From positions 143,349-207,348 of the forward strand of contig NZ_JACGUT010000075.1 in NCBI RefSeq assembly GCF_014076845.1: a DNA stretch of 64,000 nucleotides, in the 5' to 3' direction. Both the position numbers and the translations under genes were made by a program. Positions 8,313 through 16,973 of this stretch are shown here, piece by piece; the stretch's first letter is position 1; every line of letters begins with the position of its first letter. The stretch comes from Colwellia sp. MB3u-41 (GTDB lineage: Bacteria; Pseudomonadota; Gammaproteobacteria; Enterobacterales; Alteromonadaceae). The notes beneath the pieces were generated by a model that worked only from the letters and a program-made list of their open reading frames with translations, was not told the origin of the DNA and ran no database searches.

Positions 8313-8380
8313 ACAAAAACGGCTTCATTCATCCACTCCCCTCTTTTATAAGCAAAAAAATAAAACTTCAGATATAAAAA

Positions 8381-8400
8381 AACCAGCCAAAAGGCTGGTT
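8381..8400 (-). terminator. Terminator of the TonB2 operon
   Basis: Perfect 8-bp stem AACCAGCC / GGCTGGTT with a four-base loop, followed on the minus strand by a run of T. It lies 19 bases after the TPR gene, the last gene of the operon. The plus-strand side also has T's, so it could work both ways. Confidence 0.9.
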
Positions 8401-8418
8401 TTTAAGAAAACACAAAAA

Positions 8419-9690
8419 CTAAATAGAAACGTTCTTACGTGCCGCTGTATCTTTTATGTAATTAACCCAACCTTTAGCTGTTCTACGAGCCTTAGGGTCT
8501 TTTAATGCTCTTTGAACATAAACATAAGCTTGTTTGTATTCTCCAAGATAAAAGTAAGATTCTGCAATACTTTGATTAAGTCTACCTTCGTTTGATACAC
8601 CTATTTCAATTGCTTTCTTTAAAGCAGCTATCGCTTTAGAGAACTGTTCATCTTGATTTAGCAACATACCTTGCTTGCTATAATGCTTGGATAGATTAGT
8701 CATTTTAGCTAATTCGCCATAATAACCGGCAGCTTTACTAATATGCTGAGACGCATGCCATGTATTTGCTAGCGTGAAAACGTTCTTATCATCACGTTTA
8801 ACAACACCTGAATCTATATATTTTTCCAGTAAAACCGCTGCTTTATGAGGGATTTCACTTTGCGCATATAAATTCGCAAGCATAACTATCTCGCTTTCTT
8901 TATCAAGAAAACCTTTCTTATAAGCTAATTCCAATGTTGATAAACTTTTTGGATAATTCTCAGTCATCGCATAAAATGAAGCTAACTGGGTCCAAAACAA
9001 TTTAATATCAGGAAGTACTTGTACTGCAGTTTCTAAAACCCCAACACATTCCTTATACATTTTACGTTCATAGAACGCATTTAACTTAAGAACATAAGGA
9101 TTCTGATTAACTTTATCACCTAATTCAGCGATAGCATTATCAGCGGCTGGAACCACTTTAGCGTACTGTTTAAGTTCTAGATTAGCCTGAGCTATTTTCA
9201 TCCAAACATTGGCATCAGATTTCCCAGTAAAGTCCATCCAAGCGTCATATGCTATTAAAGCTTCTTTATAACCTTGCACTTGCATTTGCAAATCACCAAT
9301 GACTTTTAATGCATCAGCTTGCTCTGTTTCGTTGAGAATATCAGGAGCAACGGCTTTATTAAGATAATCAATTGCATTTTTTTCATCACTTTTTTGAGCA
9401 TACATCATACCAATAAAGCGATTTAAGAAAGCAACGTCGTAATCTTTTTTTGCATTGATGTCTAATAGCAGCACTAACGCATTATCAACATTAGAACCAT
9501 CATCGACTTCAACACCGTAAGCTTCAAATGCTTTAGCTACCTTTTTACCAACAGATTGACCAACAAGCTGAGTTTTACGCTGTGGCTTTTCTACTTGGTC
9601 TGCTCCTACAGCATAAGCTGTAGAAGACAAAGGTAAATGAGCAATCGTTACTGAACCTATGATCAATATAGATATAAAAATCTTATTCAT
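8419..9690 (-). CDS. TPR-repeat protein of the TonB2 system
   Basis: Protein of 423 residues with a signal peptide ending near residue 28 (A-Y-A-V-G-A), then a chain of tetratricopeptide repeats across most of its length (for example A-I-D-Y-L-N-K-A and S-I-A-E-S-Y-F-Y-L-G-E-Y-K-Q-A). It is probably periplasmic and acts as a scaffold. It is the last gene of the operon DUF3450-ttpC-exbB-exbD-tonB-TPR, 5 bases after tonB. A TPR partner is a regular member of TonB2 clusters in Vibrio and Alteromonadales. Exact role not established from sequence. Confidence 0.85.
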   Translation of the reverse strand: MNKIFISILIIGSVTIAHLPLSSTAYAVGADQVEKPQRKTQLVGQSVGKKVAKAFEAYGVEVDDGSNVDNALVLLLDINAKKDYDVAFLNRFIGMMYAQKSDEKNAIDYLNKAVAPDILNETEQADALKVIGDLQMQVQGYKEALIAYDAWMDFTGKSDANVWMKIAQANLELKQYAKVVPAADNAIAELGDKVNQNPYVLKLNAFYERKMYKECVGVLETAVQVLPDIKLFWTQLASFYAMTENYPKSLSTLELAYKKGFLDKESEIVMLANLYAQSEIPHKAAVLLEKYIDSGVVKRDDKNVFTLANTWHASQHISKAAGYYGELAKMTNLSKHYSKQGMLLNQDEQFSKAIAALKKAIEIGVSNEGRLNQSIAESYFYLGEYKQAYVYVQRALKDPKARRTAKGWVNYIKDTAARKNVSI

Positions 9691-9695
9691 TCTGA

Positions 9696-10310
9696 TTACC
9701 CCTTATTCATACTGAAGTCTAGTTGCACAGTTAAACCAGGACGACGCATAGCTTTACCATCAACAACTTTCGGTTTGTAACGCCATTTTTTCAAAGCACG
9801 TTTAGCCGCTTTGTCAAATATACGTCTAGGATCTGCATCCATAACCTCAACATCTTCAACACCACCGAGTTCGTTAATAGTAAATGAAAGCTTAACCCAG
9901 CCCTCTTTACCGTCACGAGCAGCCTGTTGTGGATATTTAGGGTCAATACGTACAATTGGCGATGCATCACCATCACGTCCAAAACCAGCTCCCGGAGGAG
10001 ACATACCCGTATTTGCACCAGATAACTGCACACTCGGCATGTTAAAGGTTAAGCCACCTGAATTGTTATTCACTTCAGGTTCTGGAGCCTGAGGCTTAGG
10101 TGGCGTTTTTGGCGGCGGAGGCGGCGGCGGCGGTACACGCTGTCGACGTTCAGCTGCTGACTTAGGCGGCGTAGTATTAACTTCTACAACAATATTATTC
10201 AATGACTCTTGTTTCGTCATGTCTCCACTTGAAACAAGAAATGCCATAAAAGAAAATAATGCAAAAGTTACCGCTGCGCCTAGTAGTAATGAAACTAAAA
10301 AGCGAACCAT
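9696..10310 (-). CDS. tonB2: TonB2-type energy transducer
   Basis: Protein of 204 residues: one N-terminal membrane helix (about 2-27), a proline-rich stretch with a run of eight prolines near residues 61-68 followed by K-T-P-P-K-P-Q, and a C-terminal TonB domain with the family motifs Y-P near 125 and K-K-W-R-Y-K-P near 174. TonB carries the proton-driven energy of ExbB/ExbD to outer-membrane receptors. The short proline spacer is typical of TonB2. It sits 3 bases after exbD. A likely client is the TonB-dependent receptor at 43.9-46.8 kb, but that is inference. Confidence 0.93.
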   Translation of the reverse strand: MVRFLVSLLLGAAVTFALFSFMAFLVSSGDMTKQESLNNIVVEVNTTPPKSAAERRQRVPPPPPPPPKTPPKPQAPEPEVNNNSGGLTFNMPSVQLSGANTGMSPPGAGFGRDGDASPIVRIDPKYPQQAARDGKEGWVKLSFTINELGGVEDVEVMDADPRRIFDKAAKRALKKWRYKPKVVDGKAMRRPGLTVQLDFSMNKG

Positions 10311-10313
10311 AAA

Positions 10314-10715
10314 CTACCCCTTAGCTGCAGCAATAGAGATTCTATCTATACCTGCATCTTTAATCGCATCCATCACTTTAACAACAATGCCATGTTTTGC
10401 ATTTTTGTCTGCTTGAATGATAACAACATCAGTTGGTTGCTCTGCTAACAATTTTTCAATGTTTGCTGCAACACGCTCGACATCAACGCGACGTTTATCT
10501 AACCAAATTTCACCATTTTCTCTAACAGCAATAAAGATGTTAGCTGACTTTTGCTTGCTTTGGTTAGCCGCTTTAGGTTTGTTTACTTCAATACCAGCTT
10601 CTTTTACAAATGAAGTGGTTACAATGAAGAAGATCAGCATGATAAATACGATGTCAAGCATCGGTGTCATATCAATTACTGCTTCTTCGTCTTCACGAAT
10701 ACGTTTACGTGCCAT
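10314..10715 (-). CDS. exbD2: Biopolymer transport protein ExbD (TonB2 system)
   Basis: Protein of 133 residues with one N-terminal membrane helix containing the essential aspartate (I-D-M-T-P-M-L-D-I-V-F-I-M-L-I-F-F, about residues 15-31) and a periplasmic C-terminal domain. It forms the proton channel with ExbB and passes energy to TonB. The gene lies 12 bases after exbB2 and 3 bases before tonB2, so the whole cluster is one operon. Length and motif are normal for the family. Confidence 0.94.
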   Translation of the reverse strand: MARKRIREDEEAVIDMTPMLDIVFIMLIFFIVTTSFVKEAGIEVNKPKAANQSKQKSANIFIAVRENGEIWLDKRRVDVERVAANIEKLLAEQPTDVVIIQADKNAKHGIVVKVMDAIKDAGIDRISIAAAKG

Positions 10716-10727
10716 TCGAATATCTCT

Positions 10728-11252
10728 CTAGTGATGAGGTAAACTGTCAACCAGTTTAGCCTTTGCTAGTTTAACTTTAGCGTCTAACCTTGAACTGAAA
10801 AACACTCCTGATAATGCAGCAACCATTCCCGCCATTGTCGGGATAGTAGCCATTGATATACCAGCAGCCATCAGACGCGGATTACCTGTTCCTTGTTGAG
10901 CCATTGTCTCAAAGACACCAATCATACCGGTGACCGTACCAAGTAAGCCAATCAGTGGACACATTGCCACTAAGGTTCTAATTGTGAGCATACGCTGCTC
11001 TAGTAATTCTGTCGCTTCGGAGATCCAAGTATCTCTAATCCGATGGGCATACCAAGATGTAGTATCTTGGCGTGCATCCCAACGATTGACGATATCGTCT
11101 TTCATTGCAGGATAAATTTTTGACAAGAACCAGTAACGTTCAATCATCATTACCCACATCAGTAAGAGAGCGAAGGCAACAACATATAAAACGTTACCAC
11201 CTGTCGCAATAAAACTCCTGACAGATTCCCAAAGCTCTATCAGGAATAACAT
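10728..11252 (-). CDS. exbB2: MotA/TolQ/ExbB proton channel protein, ExbB2
   Basis: Protein of 174 residues with three membrane helices (about 15-36, 95-118 and 130-155). The channel signature is G-L-L-G-T-V-T-G-M-I near residue 100, then an A-A-L-S-G-V-F-F helix. It is the compact ExbB partner of the TonB2 set. Its start codon overlaps the last base of the longer ttpC gene, which points to coupled translation. The cluster therefore carries two ExbB-like channels, the long TtpC and this short one, as in Vibrio TonB2 systems. Confidence 0.93.
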   Translation of the reverse strand: MLFLIELWESVRSFIATGGNVLYVVAFALLLMWVMMIERYWFLSKIYPAMKDDIVNRWDARQDTTSWYAHRIRDTWISEATELLEQRMLTIRTLVAMCPLIGLLGTVTGMIGVFETMAQQGTGNPRLMAAGISMATIPTMAGMVAALSGVFFSSRLDAKVKLAKAKLVDSLPHH

Positions 11253-12595
11253 TATTTAGACTCCTTCTCAGCAATTGAGGCGATTAGTCCTGCAGTTTGC
11301 TCATCAAGCTTTTGCAATACAGACTTACTTTTACCCGCAACAACACTGTGGATTAAAATAAGAGGTAATGCACAAATTAGACCTAATGCAGTTGTTACAA
11401 GTGCAAGAGAGATGTCACCTGCCATAATTTTCGGGTCACCAGTACCAAACAACGTAATCGTTTGGAAGGTCATGATCATACCGATAACCGTACCTAATAG
11501 ACCCATTAAAGGAGCAATAGCAGCGAACATCTTAATCAAGTTAATACCACGATCAATTTTTGGTGTTTCGCGTAAAATAGCTTCATCAAGTTTAAGCTCA
11601 AGTGTTTCAGCATCAACATTTCTGTTTTCGTGATAAACCTTAATTAAACGGCCTAACGGGTTATTGTCAGTTGGATTTTCAAGGTCTTTTTCTTGAGTCT
11701 TAATACGTGAGCTAACCGTACTTAAGAAAATCATACGTTCTAAAGCGATTAAGAAACCAATAACTAACAATACTGTAATTGCGTAACCAACAGTGCCACC
11801 TTGATGATAGAACTCCATAAGTACTCTTTTACGAGTTTCAAGGGCTAATATACCACCACGTGAAGGATCTATGTATAGAGGATGATGACCTGAAGTTTCT
11901 GTAAAGAAATCAGAAGCAGTGTCAGTAATATACCCAGATGGTTGTTTAGCCAAAGGCTGAACTTGACCAACTTCATCATTGTAGTTTAAGAAACCGTTCG
12001 CAGAAACTAAGTTAAAAGTACCGATACGTGTAATAGTTTCCGTAGACGTTGAACCATCTAGGCTCGTTACATCTGAGCTAAACTGAGACACTTTACCTGA
12101 TTGAGTCATTTCGGTTTGCAATGCAATCCACAATTCTTCAAGTTGCTCAAGTTCAGGAATTTCTTTTGAGTTAGCGATAACATCAAGAACTTTGCCACGA
12201 CCAGGAAATTCAGCACTTACAATTGAAGTAACTACTTGACCATAAGCATCAGCGGCAGCAGCACGAGTAACGCCGAACATTTCGCCTAAAGTACCTGTAG
12301 CATTAGCGAGTTCTACAGACTTCTGTGCGAGAGTGATCTCATTAGCTGCATACTCATTAGTTAAGCGATTGTTACGAGCATTTTGATTAGCTAATTCTTT
12401 TTTAGCTTTATTCAAAAGTGCTTGTTTATCAGCACGAGCCGATGTGAATTCTGCTTCACGCTTTTTATCAAGCTTTCCTTCAGAGATTCTATCGTTTTTA
12501 ACTTGCTTTAATAAATCATCCAAATCATTAGCTAGGGCTGATGTTGCTACCGTCATTGAGGCAGCAAGCATTATAAAGTTAATAAATTTTTTCAT
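11252..12595 (-). CDS. ttpC: TtpC-like long MotA/TolQ/ExbB protein
   Basis: Protein of 447 residues. Signal peptide to about residue 22 (A-T-S-A-L-A), a charged coiled-coil region about 25-105 (many K, E, Q and A), a periplasmic domain to about 260, then three membrane helices with the ExbB channel motif G-L-L-G-T-V-I-G-M-I near residue 365. TtpC is the extra ExbB-like member that Vibrio TonB2 systems need for iron-siderophore uptake. It follows the DUF3450 gene with a one-base overlap and overlaps exbB2 by one base. Symbol assigned by domain layout and position. Confidence 0.87.
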   Translation of the reverse strand: MKKFINFIMLAASMTVATSALANDLDDLLKQVKNDRISEGKLDKKREAEFTSARADKQALLNKAKKELANQNARNNRLTNEYAANEITLAQKSVELANATGTLGEMFGVTRAAAADAYGQVVTSIVSAEFPGRGKVLDVIANSKEIPELEQLEELWIALQTEMTQSGKVSQFSSDVTSLDGSTSTETITRIGTFNLVSANGFLNYNDEVGQVQPLAKQPSGYITDTASDFFTETSGHHPLYIDPSRGGILALETRKRVLMEFYHQGGTVGYAITVLLVIGFLIALERMIFLSTVSSRIKTQEKDLENPTDNNPLGRLIKVYHENRNVDAETLELKLDEAILRETPKIDRGINLIKMFAAIAPLMGLLGTVIGMIMTFQTITLFGTGDPKIMAGDISLALVTTALGLICALPLILIHSVVAGKSKSVLQKLDEQTAGLIASIAEKESK

Positions 12596-13374
12596 TATTT
12601 AGCTCCTGCTGCAAATACTGGTAATTTAGTTAAGTTCTTAGGTAATTGATTACGCGCCATGGCGATAGCATCTTTAATAGGTTTTAAATATTCGTCACCT
12701 AATGCTTCCCAACCGCGAGTTTCATTGTTCCAAACCCAAACATTTTTCATGTCTAGTGATTGTGCAACTAAAGAAACACGTCCCATATGAACAAAATCAG
12801 CAGTGATTACACGGTCGCCTAAATCAAGTTCACCTTGGTAAGCTGCAAAAACAGTACCGTAGTTTGCTTCAATTTCATAAGCTTCAAGTACCATGCGGAA
12901 CTGTTCTGAAACTGATACGTCTGATGAACTTAATAAATCACGTAAATTTGCAACACGCTCTTTACGAGATTCAATGTTCACAGGAATATCTAATTCAACA
13001 AATTTATCTAATGTATCAATCATCTTATACATAAGAGGAACAATACCTTGCTTAGTTTTTTCAATGCCCGCGATTTGAACTTCTAATGACTTAATATTCG
13101 CGAGTTGGTCATTAACCATTAGCTGAATGTGATCATTGTACTGAGATAAAGTTTCAGCTTCATCAACCGTTAAACGATATTCACCTAAAAGTTCAATAGT
13201 TTGTTCATAAATGCTATTGATTTTTAGTTGTGATCTTTTAGAAGCTTTAAATGTAGTAGCTTCTGCTTTTTGTAGTTCTTTTAATGCATCTGCAGAAGCA
13301 AAGTTGCTTGCTGTTAATGCTAATGTGCCAATTATCGTTGAAGCGATAAGGCTTTTCTTGCTAAATTTGGACAT
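12595..13374 (-). CDS. DUF3450 periplasmic protein of the TonB2 operon
   Basis: First gene of the TonB2 operon. From the ATG at 13374 the protein is about 259 residues and opens with a signal peptide (M-S-K-F-S-K-K-S-L-I-A-S-T, cleavage after A-S-A). A G-G-G-A lies four bases before this ATG. An upstream in-frame ATG at 13410 would add 12 residues that fit a signal peptide poorly, so I prefer 13374. The rest has a long helical, probably coiled-coil segment (about 40-150) and matches DUF3450, a family found next to ttpC/exbB. It probably assists the TonB2 complex in the periplasm; mechanism unknown. Confidence 0.85.
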   Translation of the reverse strand: MSKFSKKSLIASTIIGTLALTASNFASADALKELQKAEATTFKASKRSQLKINSIYEQTIELLGEYRLTVDEAETLSQYNDHIQLMVNDQLANIKSLEVQIAGIEKTKQGIVPLMYKMIDTLDKFVELDIPVNIESRKERVANLRDLLSSSDVSVSEQFRMVLEAYEIEANYGTVFAAYQGELDLGDRVITADFVHMGRVSLVAQSLDMKNVWVWNNETRGWEALGDEYLKPIKDAIAMARNQLPKNLTKLPVFAAGAK

Positions 13375-13821
13375 AGTTCCCAACCAATTGCTATTGAATG
13401 TGGATAACATGGAGATGTTAACGCAAATCTAATAATCTGCCATTTTAAGTTTTTATTTCTCTAGAATAAAACCATGCAATATTCCCAGACGACAGCGTTG
13501 CTGTCAACTAGGTACATAAAAAAGGCTGCTAATTACTGGCAAATCACGTGAATAAGCCAGTTTTGTTAAACGAAATAAACATCCGGTTAAAAAGCCCCTA
13601 AAAAACCAAGGCAACTTTTTGATTAAATCGGTTAACAAACAAACACAATTCTCTGTATATATAATTGCTCCTATTAGTTTTACTAATTCATTCGTACTAA
13701 GTCAAATTTATTTATTAAAATATTCAAAATATTTAGACAAAAAATATGAATAAATTGACATATTTACTGTTAATAACCGTGCTACTATTCAGCTATAGCA
13801 CTAATTTACCTATATTTAATT
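13375..13821. other. Divergent intergenic region
   Basis: Non-coding stretch between the leftward TonB2 operon and the rightward TSUP gene, so it should hold both promoters. I see a short hairpin GACAGC-GTT-GCTGTC at 13491-13505 without a T run, and a TTGACA at 13755-13760 without a well-spaced -10 box. I looked for a Fur-like palindrome, expected for a TonB operon, and did not find a convincing one. Nothing else stands out. Confidence 0.5.
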
Positions 13822-14607
13822 ATGTTAATTGATTCAACTTTTAATTTTGAAATTTGGTTCACACTATGCGCCATCGGTTTCATTGCCGGACTCATCGATG
13901 CGATAGCGGGAGGTGGAGGTATGCTAACTGTCCCAACTTTACTTTCTGCTGGTTTGCCTCCTCATATTGCGTTAGGAACAAATAAACTAGCTGCTTCTTT
14001 TGGCTCACTGACAGCCTCAGTAACGTTTTATCGTAAAAAGCTATTTGATCCCTATTTCTGGCGACTTTCTATTTTATACACCGCAATAGGTGCTGTTTTA
14101 GGGACCTTAGCTGTTGGATACTTATCAAATGATTTTCTTGAAAAATCTATACCCATACTTATTGTGATTACGGCTATTTATACTTTGCTTTCAAAAACAG
14201 TTGTGACCGAAATTAAAGGCCTGCCGCCCTTATCTATCCGTATAAAAAGGATACAAAGCACTCAAGGCTTTATCCTAGGATTTTACGATGGGTTAGCCGG
14301 TCCTGGCACGGGAGCATTTTGGACAGCTTCTTCAAGTGCCCTATACAAAATAAACATTTTGCTTAGCTGTGGTTTAGCGCGTTCAACCAATTTTGTTAGT
14401 AACATATGTAGTTTATTAACCTTTGCTTACTTCGGATATGTTAACTTTGTTATTGGTATTTCGATGGGAATATTCATTATGTTAGGTGCTGGTGTAGGCT
14501 CACATTGGGCAATAAAATTTGGTAATCGTTTTATTCGCCCCGTTTTTATCGTCGTCGTTATTTCTATGTCAGTAAATTTAACTTATCATGCATGGTTCTC
14601 TCAATAA
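13822..14607 (+). CDS. TSUP (TauE/SafE) family membrane permease
   Basis: Integral membrane protein of 261 residues with about eight hydrophobic segments. The family motif G-L-I-D-A-I-A-G-G-G-G-M-L-T-V-P lies near residues 23-38 and L-G-T-N-K-L-A-A-S near 52, with a matching second-half motif F-Y-D-G-L-A-G-P-G-T-G near 155. TSUP proteins export or import small sulfur-containing or organic anions; the YfcA-like branch fits best, and its substrate is not known. priC follows 21 bases downstream on the same strand. Confidence 0.88.
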   Translation: MLIDSTFNFEIWFTLCAIGFIAGLIDAIAGGGGMLTVPTLLSAGLPPHIALGTNKLAASFGSLTASVTFYRKKLFDPYFWRLSILYTAIGAVLGTLAVGYLSNDFLEKSIPILIVITAIYTLLSKTVVTEIKGLPPLSIRIKRIQSTQGFILGFYDGLAGPGTGAFWTASSSALYKINILLSCGLARSTNFVSNICSLLTFAYFGYVNFVIGISMGIFIMLGAGVGSHWAIKFGNRFIRPVFIVVVISMSVNLTYHAWFSQ

Positions 14608-14628
14608 CAATATTTATAGGTTGTCAAA

Positions 14629-15234
14629 ATGCAATTATCACTCGACAGAATTACTGCTGTTTTAGATAGCCTAGCAGAACAAGCTAAAATTATAGATGCT
14701 GAAAATCAGCAAACCAAATCTCATTATTTATTAAAAGACAAAGATATATTTTCAGAAGCCTTGTTTGTTACTAATAGTGATAAAATACAAGCATATGTAG
14801 ATGAGGTGCGTGGTAAAACCATCGAATTATCAAGATTACTTCACAGTGGAAAAAAAGAACTTTCGCAAAATAGATTACAAGGCATTGAACAACAAATTTC
14901 AGCTATTATTAATGCCATAAGATCAAACAAAGGTATTCACCAAGAAGCACAATATAGACTCACAGCTATTAATGCCCGTCGGTATAAAAAAGCAGCAAAA
15001 GAGCTCTTTAAATCCAGTCAGGCGCTTTACCAGCGATTATCAGAGCACCACGAGTTTGAGCGACGATTACTTGTTATGCTTGAAGAGAGAGAACTTTTGC
15101 GCAAAAGCGCAACACCAAGCAAAGCTAATAAATTATCAGAGGAAGTGCTTGCTCTTCATCAAAGATTAGGTCGCTGTCGGCAAGCTATTTCAAAAATAGA
15201 GCGTCAAATAGAAGTTTCAGAAAAACCTCGTTGA
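14629..15234 (+). CDS. priC: Primosomal replication protein PriC
   Basis: Helical protein of 201 residues matching PriC, which helps reload the DnaB helicase at stalled replication forks. Family features are the N-terminal L-D-R-I-T-A-V-L-D-S-L-A helix, the K-D-K-D-I-F-S-E-A-L-F segment, and the C-terminal block E-F-E-R-R-L-L-V-M-L-E-E-R-E near residue 140. It is somewhat longer than E. coli PriC (about 175). It starts 21 bases after the TSUP gene, so both may be on one transcript. Confidence 0.85.
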   Translation: MQLSLDRITAVLDSLAEQAKIIDAENQQTKSHYLLKDKDIFSEALFVTNSDKIQAYVDEVRGKTIELSRLLHSGKKELSQNRLQGIEQQISAIINAIRSNKGIHQEAQYRLTAINARRYKKAAKELFKSSQALYQRLSEHHEFERRLLVMLEERELLRKSATPSKANKLSEEVLALHQRLGRCRQAISKIERQIEVSEKPR

Positions 15235-15332
15235 TATGACTAAATAACTCGCTTTTTACCTCATCTGGCATTAATCTTAAATGACAATAAAAAATAAATT
15301 TAACTGCTTGTTAATTGTAAAAGAGGATTGGA

Positions 15333-15596
15333 ATGAGAATATCTGATGACATTCATAATTATTATGAAAAATTAGTCGTACAACATTTTGCTGCACTGAA
15401 ATTGGAAAAAAAATATGAAGATGATTTTATTGCTGATTTAACTTGTGTGGTGCTAAATCAATTACCTACTCGTTATATTAGGCATGAAGTTGATATGTCT
15501 TTCTATTTGCCTGCCTCTGAACGTTTTGAAATGGAAAACAACGTCAAAGTGGCGATCAGCAAAGCCTTAGAGTTTATGAAAACACAACAGGCTTAA
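15333..15596 (+). CDS. ComFB-like protein
   Basis: Small soluble protein of 87 residues with the ComFB (late competence development) pattern: D-D-I-H-N-Y-Y-E-K-L-V near the start, D-F-I-A-D-L-T-C-V-V-L-N-Q-L-P in the middle, then P-R/T-R-Y-I-R-H-E-V-D. ComFB-type proteins in cyanobacteria bind cyclic di-nucleotides; whether this one does is unknown. A ribosome site (AGAGGA) precedes the ATG. Its neighbour is a dead PilZ-domain gene, also of c-di-GMP type, which is suggestive but not proof of a shared pathway. Confidence 0.8.
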   Translation: MRISDDIHNYYEKLVVQHFAALKLEKKYEDDFIADLTCVVLNQLPTRYIRHEVDMSFYLPASERFEMENNVKVAISKALEFMKTQQA

Positions 15597-15599
15597 TAC

Positions 15600-16330
15600 C
15601 TATAAGAAACTTTCATTGATAAACAATTGTTCAAGTAAATTGCTCACTTGTTTATCATTATCAAAAAAGCTTATACCCACACTGACCTTACCTGCTTCAT
15701 TCCTCCTATTACAAGCTCTTGCAGGTATTTTAATCTCTTCTGAACTCGGGTGCTGAATGCATAAAAATACGTCGCATTTATTAACCGTAACCTTAACGTT
15801 ATCGGCTTTAAATATAAACCACACCCTTTTATAGATATGTCGGCAATAATGCCATTTAAACACACTTCTTTTTCTCTACCCCTTCCACATCCAACATAAT
15901 AGATGCAGGTAAATAGCCGGTAATTCCGTGTTGTAAGCGAAGTTGACGACTTTCTATTTTTTTGGGTAGTGTAAAATTTAGCAGCTTTCTGGATAATAGG
16001 TCATATGTTTAATGTCAGAACGAAAAGCAAAACACTCGCCGTGCTCTCCCCCTAAGATATAGCGAACAATAACAACATTACCTTCCACTAAAACATCTTG
16101 ATAAGAACTAACACGATGAGTAACTCGATATTTGAGAATAATATTTTTCCCCATTTCATAGCCAATTGAAAAGACTTTAAAACGAAGTTTTACCGGGTGA
16201 TTAATTTTTATATCAACAGGCTTCCCTGGCTATAATTGAAACATATAAAATTTTCGGCTAGGCCAATGATTCAGACGATCTTTTCTTGTTACTAATTCAC
16301 CCGTTATTGAACATCAGTGGCTGTTGACAT
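15600..16330 (-). pseudogene. PilZ-domain (YcgR-like flagellar brake) pseudogene
   Basis: Reading the minus strand from the ATG at 16330, all pieces of a PilZ protein are present but spread over several frames: M-S-T-A-T-D-V-Q then a stop; a shifted I-T-G-E-L-V-T-R-K-D-R-L-N-H-W; an in-frame TAG; then K-I-N-H-P-V-K-L-R-F-K-V-F-S-I-G-Y-E up to Y-Y-P-E-S-C and a stop; a shifted segment ending near K-K-K-C-V; the PilZ motif G-I-I-A-D-I-S-I-K-G-C-G-L-Y-L; and a last frame ending L-E-Q-L-F-I-N-E-S-F-L. At least four frameshifts and one nonsense codon. The ancestor was a c-di-GMP receptor of about 240 residues. It cannot make an intact protein now. Confidence 0.85.
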
Positions 16331-16718
16331 GCTTCAAAATAATTATAAATTTATCACTCGATTAAACCTACCTAGGCACCCCCAGTGTCCCTTTGCCCTT
16401 GGACTCCAAACGAATACAGACACAGAAGATCACAGCGATCATCTAACAGACTTTGAATTCTTTAGGGTAGTAATGGCATGGTGAATTAGAGTGTTGTTCT
16501 TAATTGATCTTACAGGAGCCCTGAAGGGCTAAAGATAATTAAATTACTATGAAATGATTAATGTTGCAGATTCTATCGTTTATATATGCGGTACTGAAAG
16601 TGTGATTTAAGACTGTGTACCTAAATGGATACTAGAATGTGTAACTATTATATGATCTAATGATTGTGAACCTGTTATAACTAACGATTCTACAGGGCTT
16701 CTAGGGAGTTTTAAGATT
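16331..16718. other. Intergenic region, no gene seen
   Basis: About 390 bases between the PilZ pseudogene and the 4.5S RNA gene. There is a small hairpin AGCCCT-GA-AGGGCT at 16517-16530 and no convincing reading frame. It presumably holds the former promoter of the pseudogene and the 3' trailer of the RNA gene. Confidence 0.5.
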
Positions 16719-16832
16719 GGGTGGCAACCCTAGCAGCCACACCTCGGCACATGAGTCACCTGCTGCGGTTGCTTCCTTCCGGATCTGGCCGAGTTCACAG
16801 AGTATCATTGCGAGGGGACCGAAAGGGTCACC
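16719..16832 (-). ncRNA. ffs: Signal recognition particle RNA (4.5S RNA)
   Basis: On the minus strand the conserved SRP apical domain is clear: G-A-T-C-C-G-G-A-A-G-G-A-A-G-C-A within C-C-A-G...A-A-C-C-G-C-A, the GGAA tetraloop and the asymmetric loop that bind Ffh. The ends pair: GGTGACCC at the 5' side with AGGGTTGCCACC at the 3' side. Length about 114 bases is right for a bacterial 4.5S RNA. It works with Ffh to target membrane proteins to the translocon. Exact ends are set by the terminal pairing and may be off by a few bases. Confidence 0.93.
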
Positions 16833-16866
16833 ATAGAAAGTTGTGCTTCTCACTACAACGCCGCGA

Positions 16867-16895
16867 ATTATGGCTAAAGATTTAGCTTGATGCAA
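16867..16895 (-). promoter_or_regulatory. Promoter of the 4.5S RNA gene
   Basis: On the minus strand, TTGCAT (16890-16895) and CATAAT (16867-16872) are 17 bases apart, followed by a GC-rich discriminator TCGCGGCG, as is common for stable RNA promoters under growth-rate control. Transcription would start near 16860, leaving a leader of about 28 bases before the mature RNA; RNase P removes such a leader from the E. coli precursor. Confidence 0.65.
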
Positions 16896-16973
16896 GCCCT
16901 AGTTATATAAATAAAGTTGTTCGCTTGTTTTTTAAACATATAAGCAAGTAAACAACTAATTTATCACCTATAT

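Noticed and set aside
13375..13821. Fur box before the TonB2 operon
   Set aside because: No palindrome close to the GATAATGATAATCATTATC consensus was found.
16701..16895. Minus-strand frame of 64 codons
   Set aside because: It covers the 4.5S RNA gene and its promoter, which explain the sequence.
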